A stretch of DNA of 64,000 bases from JAGVSR01 sp033765145 (GTDB lineage Bacteria > Pseudomonadota > Alphaproteobacteria > Rhizobiales > Hyphomicrobiaceae), in the NCBI GenBank assembly GCA_033765145.1, contig JANRIH010000053.1:1-64000 (forward strand), written 5' to 3'. Of this stretch, positions 1-9,216 are shown one piece after another (within the stretch, counting starts at the first letter, position 1; each line of letters opens with the position of its first letter). Both the position numbers and the translations under genes were made by a program. Under the pieces are notes generated by a model. It worked only from the letters and a program-made list of their open reading frames with translations. It did not search any database and had not been told where the DNA came from.

Positions 1-2
1 TG

Positions 3-32
3 GTCGTCGCCGGTGGTATGATCAAGTTCTAA
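3..32 (+). CDS. C-terminal end of a truncated gene (possible outer-membrane protein)
   Basis: The reading frame VVAGGMIKF followed by TAA enters from the left edge. Only nine residues are visible. A terminal phenylalanine after alternating small and hydrophobic residues is the usual C-terminal signature of Gram-negative outer-membrane beta-barrels (the BAM recognition signal), so a porin or other barrel is possible. A good intrinsic terminator follows 25 bases later, which supports this being the true gene end. The identity of the protein cannot be decided from so little sequence. Confidence 0.45.
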   Translation, partial: VVAGGMIKF

Positions 33-57
33 TCGTCTCTTCCGAGACGTCGGTTTG

Positions 58-92
58 GAGGGGGTCGGCCAACGCCGGCCCCCTCTACTTTT
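58..92 (+). terminator. Rho-independent terminator
   Basis: A 12-bp stem (58-69 with 74-85, one G-T wobble) closes a CAAC loop and is followed by TACTTTTG. It sits just after the stop codon at 32 and ends the transcript entering from the left. Confidence 0.75.
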
Positions 93-384
93 GTTCGCAC
101 AGCTCAACCCAAGGCCGCGACCGGACCCCACCTGCGCCGGGGCGACGATCTCGGAGACGGGCGCGGCAATCCGTCGGCCGGGCTGCAACAATCGGCGGTT
201 CGCTTGAGCTTGGCCAAGCCTAGTCAAAGCATGTTGCGGCATCGCAACATGACCCAAATACCACAGCGCCGGGACATTCCTTCATTCAGGCTTAAGTGTT
301 GCGGCCTGATCCTTGTGCCCGGGCGTTTGGGACGCCATGCTCTGGAATCAGAGAGGGCATGTCCGTAGCGGGGTCGTTCGGGCT
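93..384. other. Intergenic stretch with one inverted repeat
   Basis: I see no convincing gene between the terminator ending at 92 and the start at 385. The only clear structure is the perfect inverted repeat at 230-251. A promoter for the gene at 385 must lie here, but I could not pick out convincing -35/-10 boxes. Confidence 0.5.
230..251. promoter_or_regulatory. Perfect 9-bp inverted repeat (operator or hairpin candidate)
   Basis: The arm CATGTTGCG at 230-238 is exactly complementary to CGCAACATG at 243-251 across a four-base GCAT spacer. It is not followed by a T-run, so it is unlikely to be a terminator. Its place about 130 bases before the start at 385 fits a protein-binding site or a leader hairpin. 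No regulator is implied by the sequence. Confidence 0.45.
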
Positions 385-750
385 ATGATTACGAGAAGCA
401 TTCTGGGTCTGACAGGCGTGCTGGTGCTCGCCGCGCTGCCCGCGTACGCATTCCAGGAGCAGACCGTCGGCGGTCAGCAGGCGCCCGCGGCAGCGGCCAC
501 GCCTCAGGCAGCGCCGGCGCAGTCTGCGCCTGTGGATATGCAACTGTCTCCCGCAGAGGCTCCGAAGGCGTCTGAGGGCACGGAAGTGCGCATCCCCGGC
601 CTCGGAACGCTGGGCGTCCTGCCCAAGATGGATTTCGGCCTTGAACTGCTCTACGGGGCAGACGGAGCCAAGCAGCCGGAAGCGGCACCGCTGCCGGATG
701 GGTCCTCCGATGGCCTCGAGATCCGCGGAACGGTGAAGCACAAGTTCTGA
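385..750 (+). CDS. Small exported protein of unknown function
   Basis: A 121-residue protein starting MITRSILG. Residues 1-22 are a clear Sec signal peptide (hydrophobic core, AYA before FQE as the likely cleavage site). The mature part begins with an Ala/Gln/Pro-rich low-complexity segment, followed by a short folded-looking stretch with PGLGTLGVLPKMDFGLELLYG-like hydrophobic character, and it ends in KHKF. The frame stays open further upstream to 313, but those residues are not signal-like, so ATG 385 was chosen. A strong terminator follows 26 bases after the stop, making this a single-gene transcript. I do not recognise the family. The terminal Phe raises a possible outer-membrane link, but the protein is too small to be a barrel. 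Confidence 0.65.
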   Translation: MITRSILGLTGVLVLAALPAYAFQEQTVGGQQAPAAAATPQAAPAQSAPVDMQLSPAEAPKASEGTEVRIPGLGTLGVLPKMDFGLELLYGADGAKQPEAAPLPDGSSDGLEIRGTVKHKF

Positions 751-776
751 GTCGCGCACCGGATGACGATTTCACT

Positions 777-799
777 CGGGGGCCATCGGCCCCCGTTTT
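777..799 (+). terminator. Rho-independent terminator
   Basis: A perfect 8-bp stem (CGGGGGCC with GGCCCCCG) closes an ATC loop and is followed by TTTTCGTTTC. It lies 26 bases after the stop of the small exported protein. Confidence 0.85.
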
Positions 800-1143
800 C
801 GTTTCTGAACGGTCGGCCCCTTTCCCGCGCGATCCATTCGGGACGAGCATGGGGTGCCCCTGGCACCGCCGATCTCTCTATCTCGTCAGAGCAAGAAAAA
901 CCCCGACCGACGCCCCTTCCTGGTCACAACCAGTTCAAGCTCCCTCGGTACACGGACCTAAGTCCGATGCCACGAGGGTTAAGAGCCTGCAAAAATGCGG
1001 GATCATCCAACGTCGAGCGGATCGCCAAACAAGACTGGCAATCGGTTTGCATCCAATGAGACGTGCGGACGACGATGTCCGCGGTGCCGATCGGATGTGT
1101 AAGCTCGGGTCCCTCAGTGGTCCCTGCGTAGAGGGTTTGGGAC
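800..1143. other. Intergenic stretch upstream of the first RTX gene
   Basis: No gene of its own is credible here: short frames exist on both strands but lack coding character or ribosome sites. It must hold the promoter of the RTX gene starting at 1144. I found no convincing promoter hexamers or repeats. Confidence 0.4.
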
Positions 1144-4100
1144 ATGGCAACCATCGGCGGCCCGGTAAGCGGAACACCAGCGGCCGAGACACTCCTCGGT
1201 CAAGCCTCCGACTACGACCTTGCCCCCCCATCAGGCGAACGCCTCGACAACTTCGCAGACACGATCAACGGCGACGGCGGTGACGACGTCATCGTCGGCG
1301 ACCTCTTCGACAGTGCCGGCTACGATACCGAGGCCGACACGATCCATGGCGGCGCGGGCAATGATCGGATCTACGGCGACACGATCAACTTTGCCGACAT
1401 CGGACTGAGCCCGGTCCTCATTGAGCTCGCGAACCCGTCGGGCTTTGCCAACGTGACCGGTGACGCACTCTGGATCACCCGCACGCAGGGCTCCGACGAT
1501 CAGCTCTTCGGCGACGAGGGGAACGATACGATCTTCGGCGGCGGCGGCAACGACAGCCTCGACGGTGGCATCGGCAACGACGACCTCTTCGGTGCGTCCG
1601 GCATCGATCTCCTGACCGCAGGCGCGGGCAACGATCTCCTGAATGGCGGCGTCGGCAACGACACGATGCGCGGCAATGGCGGGGACGACTTCTACATCAT
1701 AGATTCCACGGACGACGTCGTTGAAGAAAACGTCGACGAAGGCCTGGACGTCGTCCAATCGACTGTGACTTACTCGCTCGACGTTGCCGGACGCCTCCAC
1801 GTCGAAAATTTGACATTGAGCGGCAGCGGCACGGCGTCAGCGACCGGCAACGCCCGAGACAACGAGATCCGCGGTGACAGCAACACGACCGCGAACGTGC
1901 TGACCGGGCTCGACGGCGACGACACCTATATCGTCGGCGCCGGCGATACGATCGTCGAAACGACGACGGGAGGAACAGATACGGTTGCCTCGTCGACGGA
2001 AAGCATCGATCTCGCGGACTACGCAAACACCGAGAACATCGAACTTCGCGGCACGAACGCATTGACGGCCGATGGCAACGCCGGCGCGAATTTGATCCGG
2101 GCCGACGCCAACACCGCCGCCAACGCGCTGACCGGTCTTGCTGGCAACGACACGTATCTCATCGCGACCGGCGACACGATCGTCGAAGCAGCAAACGGCG
2201 GCACCGACACTGTCGCAAGCTTCACGCTGAGCCTCGACCTCGCAAACTTCACGGAAGTCGAGAACATCACGCTGTTCGGTGCCGGCACGCAGACAGCGAC
2301 GGGCAATTCAGGGGCAAACGACCTCCGCGGCGAAAGCAATAGCGGCGCCAATGTCCTGACCGGACTGGGGGGCAATGATACGTACTTCGTCGGCATCGGA
2401 GACACCATCGTCGAGGCCGAGAACGGCGGCGACGATACGGTCTCTTCCTCGACGCGTGACCTCGATCTCGCCGGTTTTACCAACGTCGAGAACATCCGCC
2501 TGTTTGGATCGACCGATTATGACGCGACGGGCAACGACAACGCCAACCGGCTCGACGGCTCGGACAACACCGCCGCCAACGTTCTGACCGGCAAGGGCGG
2601 GGACGACGACTATATCGTCGGCGCGGGCGATATGATCGCGGAACTCCTGTCCGGCGGAACCGACGCCGTCATTTCCTCCGACATCAGCCTCTCGCTCGCC
2701 AACTACGCCAACGTCGAGAACGTCATCCTCATCGGGACGACGGCCCTCTCGGCCACAGGAACCAACGGCGCTAACCTGATCGACGGACAGCAGAACTCGG
2801 CGGTGAACGCGCTCACGGGCCTTGCCGGCGACGACACATACTTCGTGGGCATCGGCGACACGATCACAGAAATCTCGACGGGCGGCAATGACACCGTGAC
2901 GTCCTCCACGCGGTTCCTGAACCTCGCAAGCTTCGCGAATGTCGAGAACATCACGCTGCTCGGCACGACGGCACTGATCGCCACAGGCAACTCAGGCGCG
3001 AACCGGCTGAGCGGCGAACAGAACACGGCCGCGAATTCCCTCTCGGGACTGGCGGGCAGTGACCTCTATCTCGTCGGAGCTGGTGACACGGTCACCGAGA
3101 CCGCGGCCGGCGGCGCGGACACGGTTGGCTCCTCGACCCGCAATCTCGATCTCGCACAATTCGCCAACGTCGAAAGCATTTCGCTCTTTGGCACGCTCGC
3201 CCTGACGGCGCGCGGCAACAACGGCGCGAACTTGATCGACGGCGAAAAGAACACGGCCGCGAACGCGCTGACCGGCCTCGCCGGCAACGACACCTTCATC
3301 ATCGGGACGGGCGACAGCATCGTCGAGACCGGAACAGGCGGCACCGACGTCGTCATGTCAGCGACACGCAGCATCGCGCTCGCGAGTTTTTCGAACGTCG
3401 AGAATGTCAACCTCCTCGGAACTTTGGCGCTGACTGCAACCGGCACGACCGGCGCCAACCAACTGAGCGGCGATCAGAACACGGCCGCCAATCAACTGAC
3501 GGGCCTGGCCGGAAATGACCTCTATATCATCGGCGCCGGCGACACGATCGTCGAGACGGCGACCGGCGGATCCGACACGGTCGGCTCCTCGACCCGCAAC
3601 CTCGACCTCGCGCAGTTCACCAACGTCGAGAACATCACGCTCTTCGGATCGACAGCCCTCACGGCGCGGGGCAATTCGGGCGCGAACAGTCTCGACGGAA
3701 AGCAGAACAGTGCGGCGAACACTCTGACCGGGCTTGGCGGGAACGACACCTACATCATCGGGTCCAACGACAGGATCGTCGAAGCCGCCAACGGAGGAGC
3801 CGATCTCGTCGTCGGCTCGACCGTCAGCGTCAACATTTCGACGTTCGCGAACGTCGAAAACATTGTGCTCGTCGGTGCCTCGACGATCTCCGCGACCGGC
3901 AACAGCATCGGCAACAGTCTCGATGGCGCGCAGAACACCGGCGCGAACCTTCTGGTGGGCGGCGGCGGCAACGATACCTATTTCATCGGCGCGGGGGATC
4001 GCGTCTCGGAAGCAGCCAGCGGCGGAACCCTCGACATCGCGGTCAGCGCAACGGTTTCGCTCGATCTCTCGTCGGTCAATTTCGCAAATGTCGAGCAGGT

Positions 4101-4539
4101 TGTGCTGCAAGGCACCGCCGCACTTAATGCGACCGGCAACACATCGGCCAACGCCCTCATCGGCAACGCGGGCGCGAACGTTCTCAACGGCAAGCTCGGC
4201 AACGACCTGATGACCGGCGGGACAGGCGCCGACACGTTCTTCTTCAATACCGCGCCGAACTCGACCGCCAACGTCGATTTCATCAGCGACTTCCGCTCGG
4301 TCGACGATACGTTCCGGCTCGAAAATGCCGTGTTCACGGGTCTCGCGACGGGCACGCTTTCGACAAGCGCCTTCGTTGCGGGAACGGCAGCCATCAACTC
4401 CAACGACCGCATCATCTACGACCAGGCGACCGGCAATCTTTTTTATGACGCCGACGGTACGGGTTCCATCGCCGCGGTCCGCATTGCGATTCTCCAAAAC
4501 AAGGCCGCTGTTTCGGCCAGCGATTTCCTGATCGTCTAG
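1144..4539 (+). CDS. Large RTX-type calcium-binding secreted protein with eleven 76-residue repeats
   Basis: A protein of 1131 residues without a Sec signal. Residues about 40-175 hold GGxGxDxxx calcium-binding nonapeptides (for example GGGGNDSLDGGIGNDD). Residues 182-1020 are eleven repeats of about 76 residues, each with a GNDTYxVGxGDTIVE start, a GGTDTV turn, an FxNVENIxLxG strand and an ATGNxxAN loop. From base 1921 to 3973 the repeats begin exactly every 228 bp. The last 110 residues form the C-terminal type I secretion target region (GADTFFF, DFISDFR, IIYDQATGNLFYDADG, ending SASDFLIV). Proteins like this are exported by type I ABC systems and act as adhesins or S-layer-like surface proteins. 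No enzyme domain is visible, so an adhesive or structural role is inferred. The ribosome site GAGGG lies ahead of ATG 1144. Confidence 0.85.
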   Translation: MATIGGPVSGTPAAETLLGQASDYDLAPPSGERLDNFADTINGDGGDDVIVGDLFDSAGYDTEADTIHGGAGNDRIYGDTINFADIGLSPVLIELANPSGFANVTGDALWITRTQGSDDQLFGDEGNDTIFGGGGNDSLDGGIGNDDLFGASGIDLLTAGAGNDLLNGGVGNDTMRGNGGDDFYIIDSTDDVVEENVDEGLDVVQSTVTYSLDVAGRLHVENLTLSGSGTASATGNARDNEIRGDSNTTANVLTGLDGDDTYIVGAGDTIVETTTGGTDTVASSTESIDLADYANTENIELRGTNALTADGNAGANLIRADANTAANALTGLAGNDTYLIATGDTIVEAANGGTDTVASFTLSLDLANFTEVENITLFGAGTQTATGNSGANDLRGESNSGANVLTGLGGNDTYFVGIGDTIVEAENGGDDTVSSSTRDLDLAGFTNVENIRLFGSTDYDATGNDNANRLDGSDNTAANVLTGKGGDDDYIVGAGDMIAELLSGGTDAVISSDISLSLANYANVENVILIGTTALSATGTNGANLIDGQQNSAVNALTGLAGDDTYFVGIGDTITEISTGGNDTVTSSTRFLNLASFANVENITLLGTTALIATGNSGANRLSGEQNTAANSLSGLAGSDLYLVGAGDTVTETAAGGADTVGSSTRNLDLAQFANVESISLFGTLALTARGNNGANLIDGEKNTAANALTGLAGNDTFIIGTGDSIVETGTGGTDVVMSATRSIALASFSNVENVNLLGTLALTATGTTGANQLSGDQNTAANQLTGLAGNDLYIIGAGDTIVETATGGSDTVGSSTRNLDLAQFTNVENITLFGSTALTARGNSGANSLDGKQNSAANTLTGLGGNDTYIIGSNDRIVEAANGGADLVVGSTVSVNISTFANVENIVLVGASTISATGNSIGNSLDGAQNTGANLLVGGGGNDTYFIGAGDRVSEAASGGTLDIAVSATVSLDLSSVNFANVEQVVLQGTAALNATGNTSANALIGNAGANVLNGKLGNDLMTGGTGADTFFFNTAPNSTANVDFISDFRSVDDTFRLENAVFTGLATGTLSTSAFVAGTAAINSNDRIIYDQATGNLFYDADGTGSIAAVRIAILQNKAAVSASDFLIV
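1687..4203 (+). repeat. Tandem coding repeat, about 11 units, 228-bp period
   Basis: Equivalent codons for the Asp of the D-T/L-Y/F motif occur at 1687, 1921, 2149, 2377, 2605, 2833, 3061, 3289, 3517, 3745 and 3973. Nine consecutive steps from 1921 to 3973 are exactly 228 bp. The first interval is 234 bp and the last about 231 bp. Units differ at many bases, so this is a diverged but length-locked protein repeat, not a recent DNA duplication. Confidence 0.9.
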
Positions 4540-4725
4540 CGTTCGGCAGACATCATGTGGCACGGCGACCCCGGACATCGCGGCGCAACATCTTGCCGGC
4601 GCGGATAACCGCCGAAGAGGGGTTCACAAACCATCGATATTCAACCAGTGTGCTGACGTCGCGGAGCGAATTTGGCGCGATACGGGCGCGGTCCCGGCCC
4701 AAGCATTTCGAGAAAGTTTTGTTCT

Positions 4726-7700
4726 ATGGCCACTTTGACGACGTTCGATGGCGGTAGTTTCGGCCTCGACATGCGGGACATGTTTCCCATCGCCAACGGC
4801 CCCGACGTCGTGTCGACGACAAGTTCCGCGGCGAACCAACTGACCGTCTTCCTCACGAATGGCTTTCGCATCGCTTACCAGGGCGACAGCGATTTCAACC
4901 TGATCAATATCCGCCCGAACGTTCAGCGCCCGCAGACCGGCAATATCACGCAGGTCACGGTCTACGACCCGAACAATTTCATCGTAGCAACGCTCGTGCC
5001 GTCCCTACCTTCGGATTTATCGGCACCCTACGTTATGAATCCGACGGTTACAGACCGGCAGATACTCTTCTACAACACGAATATCGCGACGGGCTTCACG
5101 ATCACGGGCACATCCAAGGCCGACTATCTCCTGGGTGGCGGCGAGACCCGGCAGCTTTTCGGCGGCGGCGGCAACGACACGATCTATGGAAGCAGCGGAT
5201 CGGACACGATCACGGGCGGTTCCGGCAACGACGTGCTCCACGGCCGTCAGGGCGATGACACGTATATCTACGAAACCGGCGACACCGTCTTCGAGATCGC
5301 CGACGAAGGCACCGACACGATCGAGGTCAACGATCTTGGTCTCGATCTCTCGCTCGCTTCTTTCGTCAACGTGGAGAACGTCACGCTCAATGGATCGCTC
5401 GACCTTGCGATCTCCGGCAGCGACGTCAGAAACGTTCTGACCGGAAACGCTGGAAACAATACGATCTCGGGCGGCGGCGAGCGGGACTCTCTCCTGGGCG
5501 GATTAGGGAACGACACACTTCTCGGCGGCACCGGGAACGACACGATCGACGGCGGAAACGGCAACGACACGCTCGAGGGCGGCGAAGGCAACGACCTCTT
5601 GAGAGGCGGTGAGGGCAACGACACCCTCGACGGCGGGCTTGGCGACAACGGTTTCGTCGGCGGGGCCGGAAACGACGTCTACTACATCGCCGACCCCAAT
5701 GATCTGGTGTTGGAGGATATCGGCGGCGGCATCGATATCGTGTTGTCCGGCGCGCGCGACCTCAACCTGTTCAATCGCTTCCCGACGAACCAGTCGGTCA
5801 CCGACACGAACGTGGAGAACGCGACGCTTCTCGGCAGTCTCGATCTCGACATCCTGGCCTCCAACGCGGCCAATCACCTGATCGGCAACGCCGGGGCGAA
5901 CGTCATCGACGGGCTCGGCGACAACGACACGATCGAAGGTGGCGCGGGGCACGATACGCTCAACGGCGATAGCGGTAGCGACAGGATCGAAGGCGCCGAG
6001 GGCAACGACACGCTGAATGGCGGAGCGGGCAACGATACCTTTGTCATCCGGGCCGGAGCCGGATCGGACAGCATTGCCGACGAGTCCGGCGACGATACGT
6101 TGGAAACGCATGTGACGTTCTCGCTCGCCCCGCACGCGAGCATCGAACGTCTCGTGCTGCTCGGCAACACGGCGATCCACGGCACCGGCAATTCCGCCCA
6201 CAACACACTCGTCGGCAACGGCGCCGCCAACCAGCTCTCCGGTGGGGAAGGCAACGATACGATCGAAGGCGGCGGCGGGGCCGACACGCTTGTCGGCGGC
6301 CTCGGCAATGACCTGTTTCGGATATCCGCCACTGGCATCACGATTACGGAAGCCGTCGGCGGCGGCACGGACACGATCGAAAGCAGCGTCAGCCTGACGC
6401 TTGCGGCCAACATCGACCATCTGATCCTCACCGGCAGCGGTCTGCTCAATGGCACGGGCAACTCGCTTGGAAACTCCCTCGTCGGGAACACCAACAGCAA
6501 TCAACTCTCTGGCGGTGACGGCAACGACACGCTGAACGGGGGCGGGGCGGGTGACACGCTGAACGGCGGGCTCGGCAACGACGTGTACGTCCTCGACGGA
6601 ACGACCGACGCGCTGACCGACACGGGCGGCACCGACACCATCCAATCGAATGTCAGTCGCTCCCTTGCGGCCTTTGCCTTTATCGAGAACCTGTCGCTGA
6701 CCGGCACGACCGCGGTCTCAGCAACCGGGAACGGCAGCAACAACGTGCTGTTCGGAAATGCGATCGGCAATTCGCTTTCCGGCGCCGGTGGAAACGACTC
6801 GCTGAACGGTCTCGGCGGCACCGACACCATGGCCGGGGGAGCTGGAAACGACACCTACTACGTCAATGTCGCAACCGACGTCGCGACCGAGACCGCCGCC
6901 GCCAATGGCACCGATCTCGTCATCGCCACGTCGAACTTCCAGCTCGGCGCCTTCGTCGAGAACCTCACGGCGGCCGGGTCCGCCGGATTGGTCCTGACCG
7001 GCAATGCATCCGCCAACCGGATCACGGGCGGCATCGGCACCGACTGGCTCGTCGGCCTCGGTGGCAAGGACACGCTGATCGGCGGCGCGGGCAATGACGT
7101 CTACATCCTGGCGGCGTCAGATTTCGAGGACGTCGTCACCGATACGAGCGGGAACCGCGACATTCTTTCGGTCACAACGACTGCCTCGCTGGGTAACTAC
7201 AGCACCATCGAAGTGCTCTATCTCTACGACATTCGGAATGCCCAGCCGGGGACCACGAACATTAACGGGACCGGCAATGCGGTCGGCAATGAAATCTACG
7301 GAAACTCCGGCAACAACATCCTCGACGGAGCCGGCGGGACCGACAGTCTCTACGGTGGCGCGGGCAACGACTCGTATGTCCTCGGCAACAGTACCGACAT
7401 CGTAAGCGATAGCGCCGGCAACGATACCGTGACATCGACGATCACGCGCAGCCTCGTCAATGCGACGGGGGTCGAGAACCTGACACTCCTCGGCACGACC
7501 TCCATTAATGGAACCGGCAACACGCTCAACAACCGCATTCAAGGCAACAGCGGATTAAACGTCCTCGAGGGCGGGGACGGCAACGACACGCTCGTCGGCG
7601 GCGCAGGCCGTGACACACTGAACGGCGGTCTCGGCAACGACATGTACGTCGACGTCGGCGTCGAGACCATTATCGAACAGGGGGGCATCGACACGGTCTC

Positions 7701-8208
7701 GATGTCGGTCGGTCTCGATTTCCGAAATGTCGGGACGATCGAGAATCTCATCCTGCTCGGAACTGCCAATATCGGCGTCGACGGCAATTCGAATCCCAAT
7801 GTCATCACGGGCAATTCCGGCGCGAACCGCATTTCCGGTGAGGGCGGCAAGGATACGATGACCGGTGGCGCCGGGGTCGATCGCTTTGTCTTCCGCGCAT
7901 TGTCCGACAGCGGCCCGTCCGCCGCAACCGCTGACATCATCACGGATTTCTCGCCAGCCGCGAACGAAGTCATCGACTTCTCGGAGGTCGATCTGAACCC
8001 CGCCCTGGCCGGCTTCCAGGGCGCAACGAGCTATACCGTTGGTCAGGGGTCAACGTTTGCGCCGAACAGCGGAACAGCGATCCTTTGGTATCAGGCCAAC
8101 GGCAACACCTATGTGCTGCTCAACACCGACGCTGACACATCTGTCGAAATGATGCTCGTACTGACAGGCCTCAAGACGCTCGATGGGTTGGATTTCGATT
8201 TCTTTTGA
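4726..8208 (+). CDS. Second large RTX-type calcium-binding protein
   Basis: A protein of 1160 residues starting MATLTTFDGG. ATG 4726 is preceded by GAGAAAG; the frame is open upstream to 4672 but without similar support. Residues 1-125 are an N-terminal region I do not recognise. From about residue 126 there are many GGxGNDxLxG nonapeptides, densest at residues 256-307 with about six in a row, alternating with beta-rich units (VENVTLNGSLDL type) like those in the first RTX gene but much less regular. The last ~110 residues begin GVDRFVFRAL and IITDFSPAANEVIDF and end LDGLDFDFF, a secretion-signal-like region different from the other two RTX proteins here. It follows the first gene by 186 bases on the same strand. 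Export by a type I system is inferred; no catalytic domain is visible. Confidence 0.85.
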   Translation: MATLTTFDGGSFGLDMRDMFPIANGPDVVSTTSSAANQLTVFLTNGFRIAYQGDSDFNLINIRPNVQRPQTGNITQVTVYDPNNFIVATLVPSLPSDLSAPYVMNPTVTDRQILFYNTNIATGFTITGTSKADYLLGGGETRQLFGGGGNDTIYGSSGSDTITGGSGNDVLHGRQGDDTYIYETGDTVFEIADEGTDTIEVNDLGLDLSLASFVNVENVTLNGSLDLAISGSDVRNVLTGNAGNNTISGGGERDSLLGGLGNDTLLGGTGNDTIDGGNGNDTLEGGEGNDLLRGGEGNDTLDGGLGDNGFVGGAGNDVYYIADPNDLVLEDIGGGIDIVLSGARDLNLFNRFPTNQSVTDTNVENATLLGSLDLDILASNAANHLIGNAGANVIDGLGDNDTIEGGAGHDTLNGDSGSDRIEGAEGNDTLNGGAGNDTFVIRAGAGSDSIADESGDDTLETHVTFSLAPHASIERLVLLGNTAIHGTGNSAHNTLVGNGAANQLSGGEGNDTIEGGGGADTLVGGLGNDLFRISATGITITEAVGGGTDTIESSVSLTLAANIDHLILTGSGLLNGTGNSLGNSLVGNTNSNQLSGGDGNDTLNGGGAGDTLNGGLGNDVYVLDGTTDALTDTGGTDTIQSNVSRSLAAFAFIENLSLTGTTAVSATGNGSNNVLFGNAIGNSLSGAGGNDSLNGLGGTDTMAGGAGNDTYYVNVATDVATETAAANGTDLVIATSNFQLGAFVENLTAAGSAGLVLTGNASANRITGGIGTDWLVGLGGKDTLIGGAGNDVYILAASDFEDVVTDTSGNRDILSVTTTASLGNYSTIEVLYLYDIRNAQPGTTNINGTGNAVGNEIYGNSGNNILDGAGGTDSLYGGAGNDSYVLGNSTDIVSDSAGNDTVTSTITRSLVNATGVENLTLLGTTSINGTGNTLNNRIQGNSGLNVLEGGDGNDTLVGGAGRDTLNGGLGNDMYVDVGVETIIEQGGIDTVSMSVGLDFRNVGTIENLILLGTANIGVDGNSNPNVITGNSGANRISGEGGKDTMTGGAGVDRFVFRALSDSGPSAATADIITDFSPAANEVIDFSEVDLNPALAGFQGATSYTVGQGSTFAPNSGTAILWYQANGNTYVLLNTDADTSVEMMLVLTGLKTLDGLDFDFF

Positions 8209-8264
8209 CGTCGCGGCAATACAACACGCCGACCACACCGTTCGCCAACATCCATGCGCCGATC

Positions 8265-8648
8265 TTACCGGATGCGGTTCACGATCCAGAGCACGATCGA
8301 CGCGCCGGCAATCGTCAAAAGCATCTGCGCGTTGAGCATGACGTATAAAAGGGGATGCCCCGATTTCGCGAGCGACCCTTCCACCTTGAGAAACATGATC
8401 GCCTGCTCGATGACCATCATGCCGCCCCACGCTCCCGCCAGCCCGCCGACGAACGCCACAACGACACTGACGATCCAACCGAGGACGCCACGCCCCTTCG
8501 ACCACGCCTCATAGAGACCGACAACGATGGCTGCCGCGAGGTGGACCGCGGCAATCGTCATGGCGCTCCCGACGCTCCCTTGCGATAGGAGTCCCGAGAG
8601 AGGCAGAAGTGTAACGACCAGCAATGCGATGAGCGTGATGATGATCAT
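8265..8648 (-). CDS. Small integral membrane protein of unknown function
   Basis: A 127-residue protein. Four hydrophobic segments are visible: residues 1-24, 28-46, 56-80 and 106-125. Charged loops such as EAWSKGRG lie between them. It converges on the RTX gene ending at 8208. The opposite-strand frame over the same bases lacks membrane or domain character, so the minus strand was chosen. I do not recognise a family. Confidence 0.6.
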   Translation of the reverse strand: MIIITLIALLVVTLLPLSGLLSQGSVGSAMTIAAVHLAAAIVVGLYEAWSKGRGVLGWIVSVVVAFVGGLAGAWGGMMVIEQAIMFLKVEGSLAKSGHPLLYVMLNAQMLLTIAGASIVLWIVNRIR

Positions 8649-8855
8649 GCAGTTCCCCCATCAGTCCGCGGCGGCCCAATCGAGGCTGGTCAAACATCGG
8701 CCCCGCCCCTGACAACCCGCGTGCACACTGAAGCGCATCAGGACTTTCGGCAACGGATATTGCGTGTGCGTCGCGACGTGTTCGATGCGATCTGGAGCCG
8801 TGGGCCGCAATCCCAAGAGCGCAGAGTTGGAGTGGCGGCTGCGCGCAATCAAGAA

Positions 8856-8945
<90 letters not shown>

Positions 8946-9216
8946 TGAGGACGCGAGAGAGGCCCCCTATACGCGTCCCCGTGCTCCGTCTCAAGCGGTC
9001 GCGAAACGCTCGCGTCGCACGACGTCCGGCGCCGCGGAGAAAGTGAGGCCGCGCAAGCGGCCGATCCGAAATGCGCACGCGAGACGACTGTGTGCACCGC
9101 CGCAAGCTAAACCCGATCTTCACGGCAATTTGCCATGATAGCGCCGGACTGGAGACATCGTTCCCGGCGACAAAGATGGCCGCAGATCGGCGGCCGACCG
9201 CAATCATTGCAAAGTC

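Noticed and set aside
1687..4203. CRISPR-like or minisatellite DNA array
   Set aside because: The 228-bp period is in frame, the units are coding and strongly diverged at DNA level, and they encode a protein repeat.
3358..6645. Long minus-strand frames opposite the two RTX genes (3358-4578 and 5503-6645)
   Set aside because: They are Val/Ala/Arg/Asp-rich antisense images of the Gly-Asn-Asp repeats, with no independent start signals.
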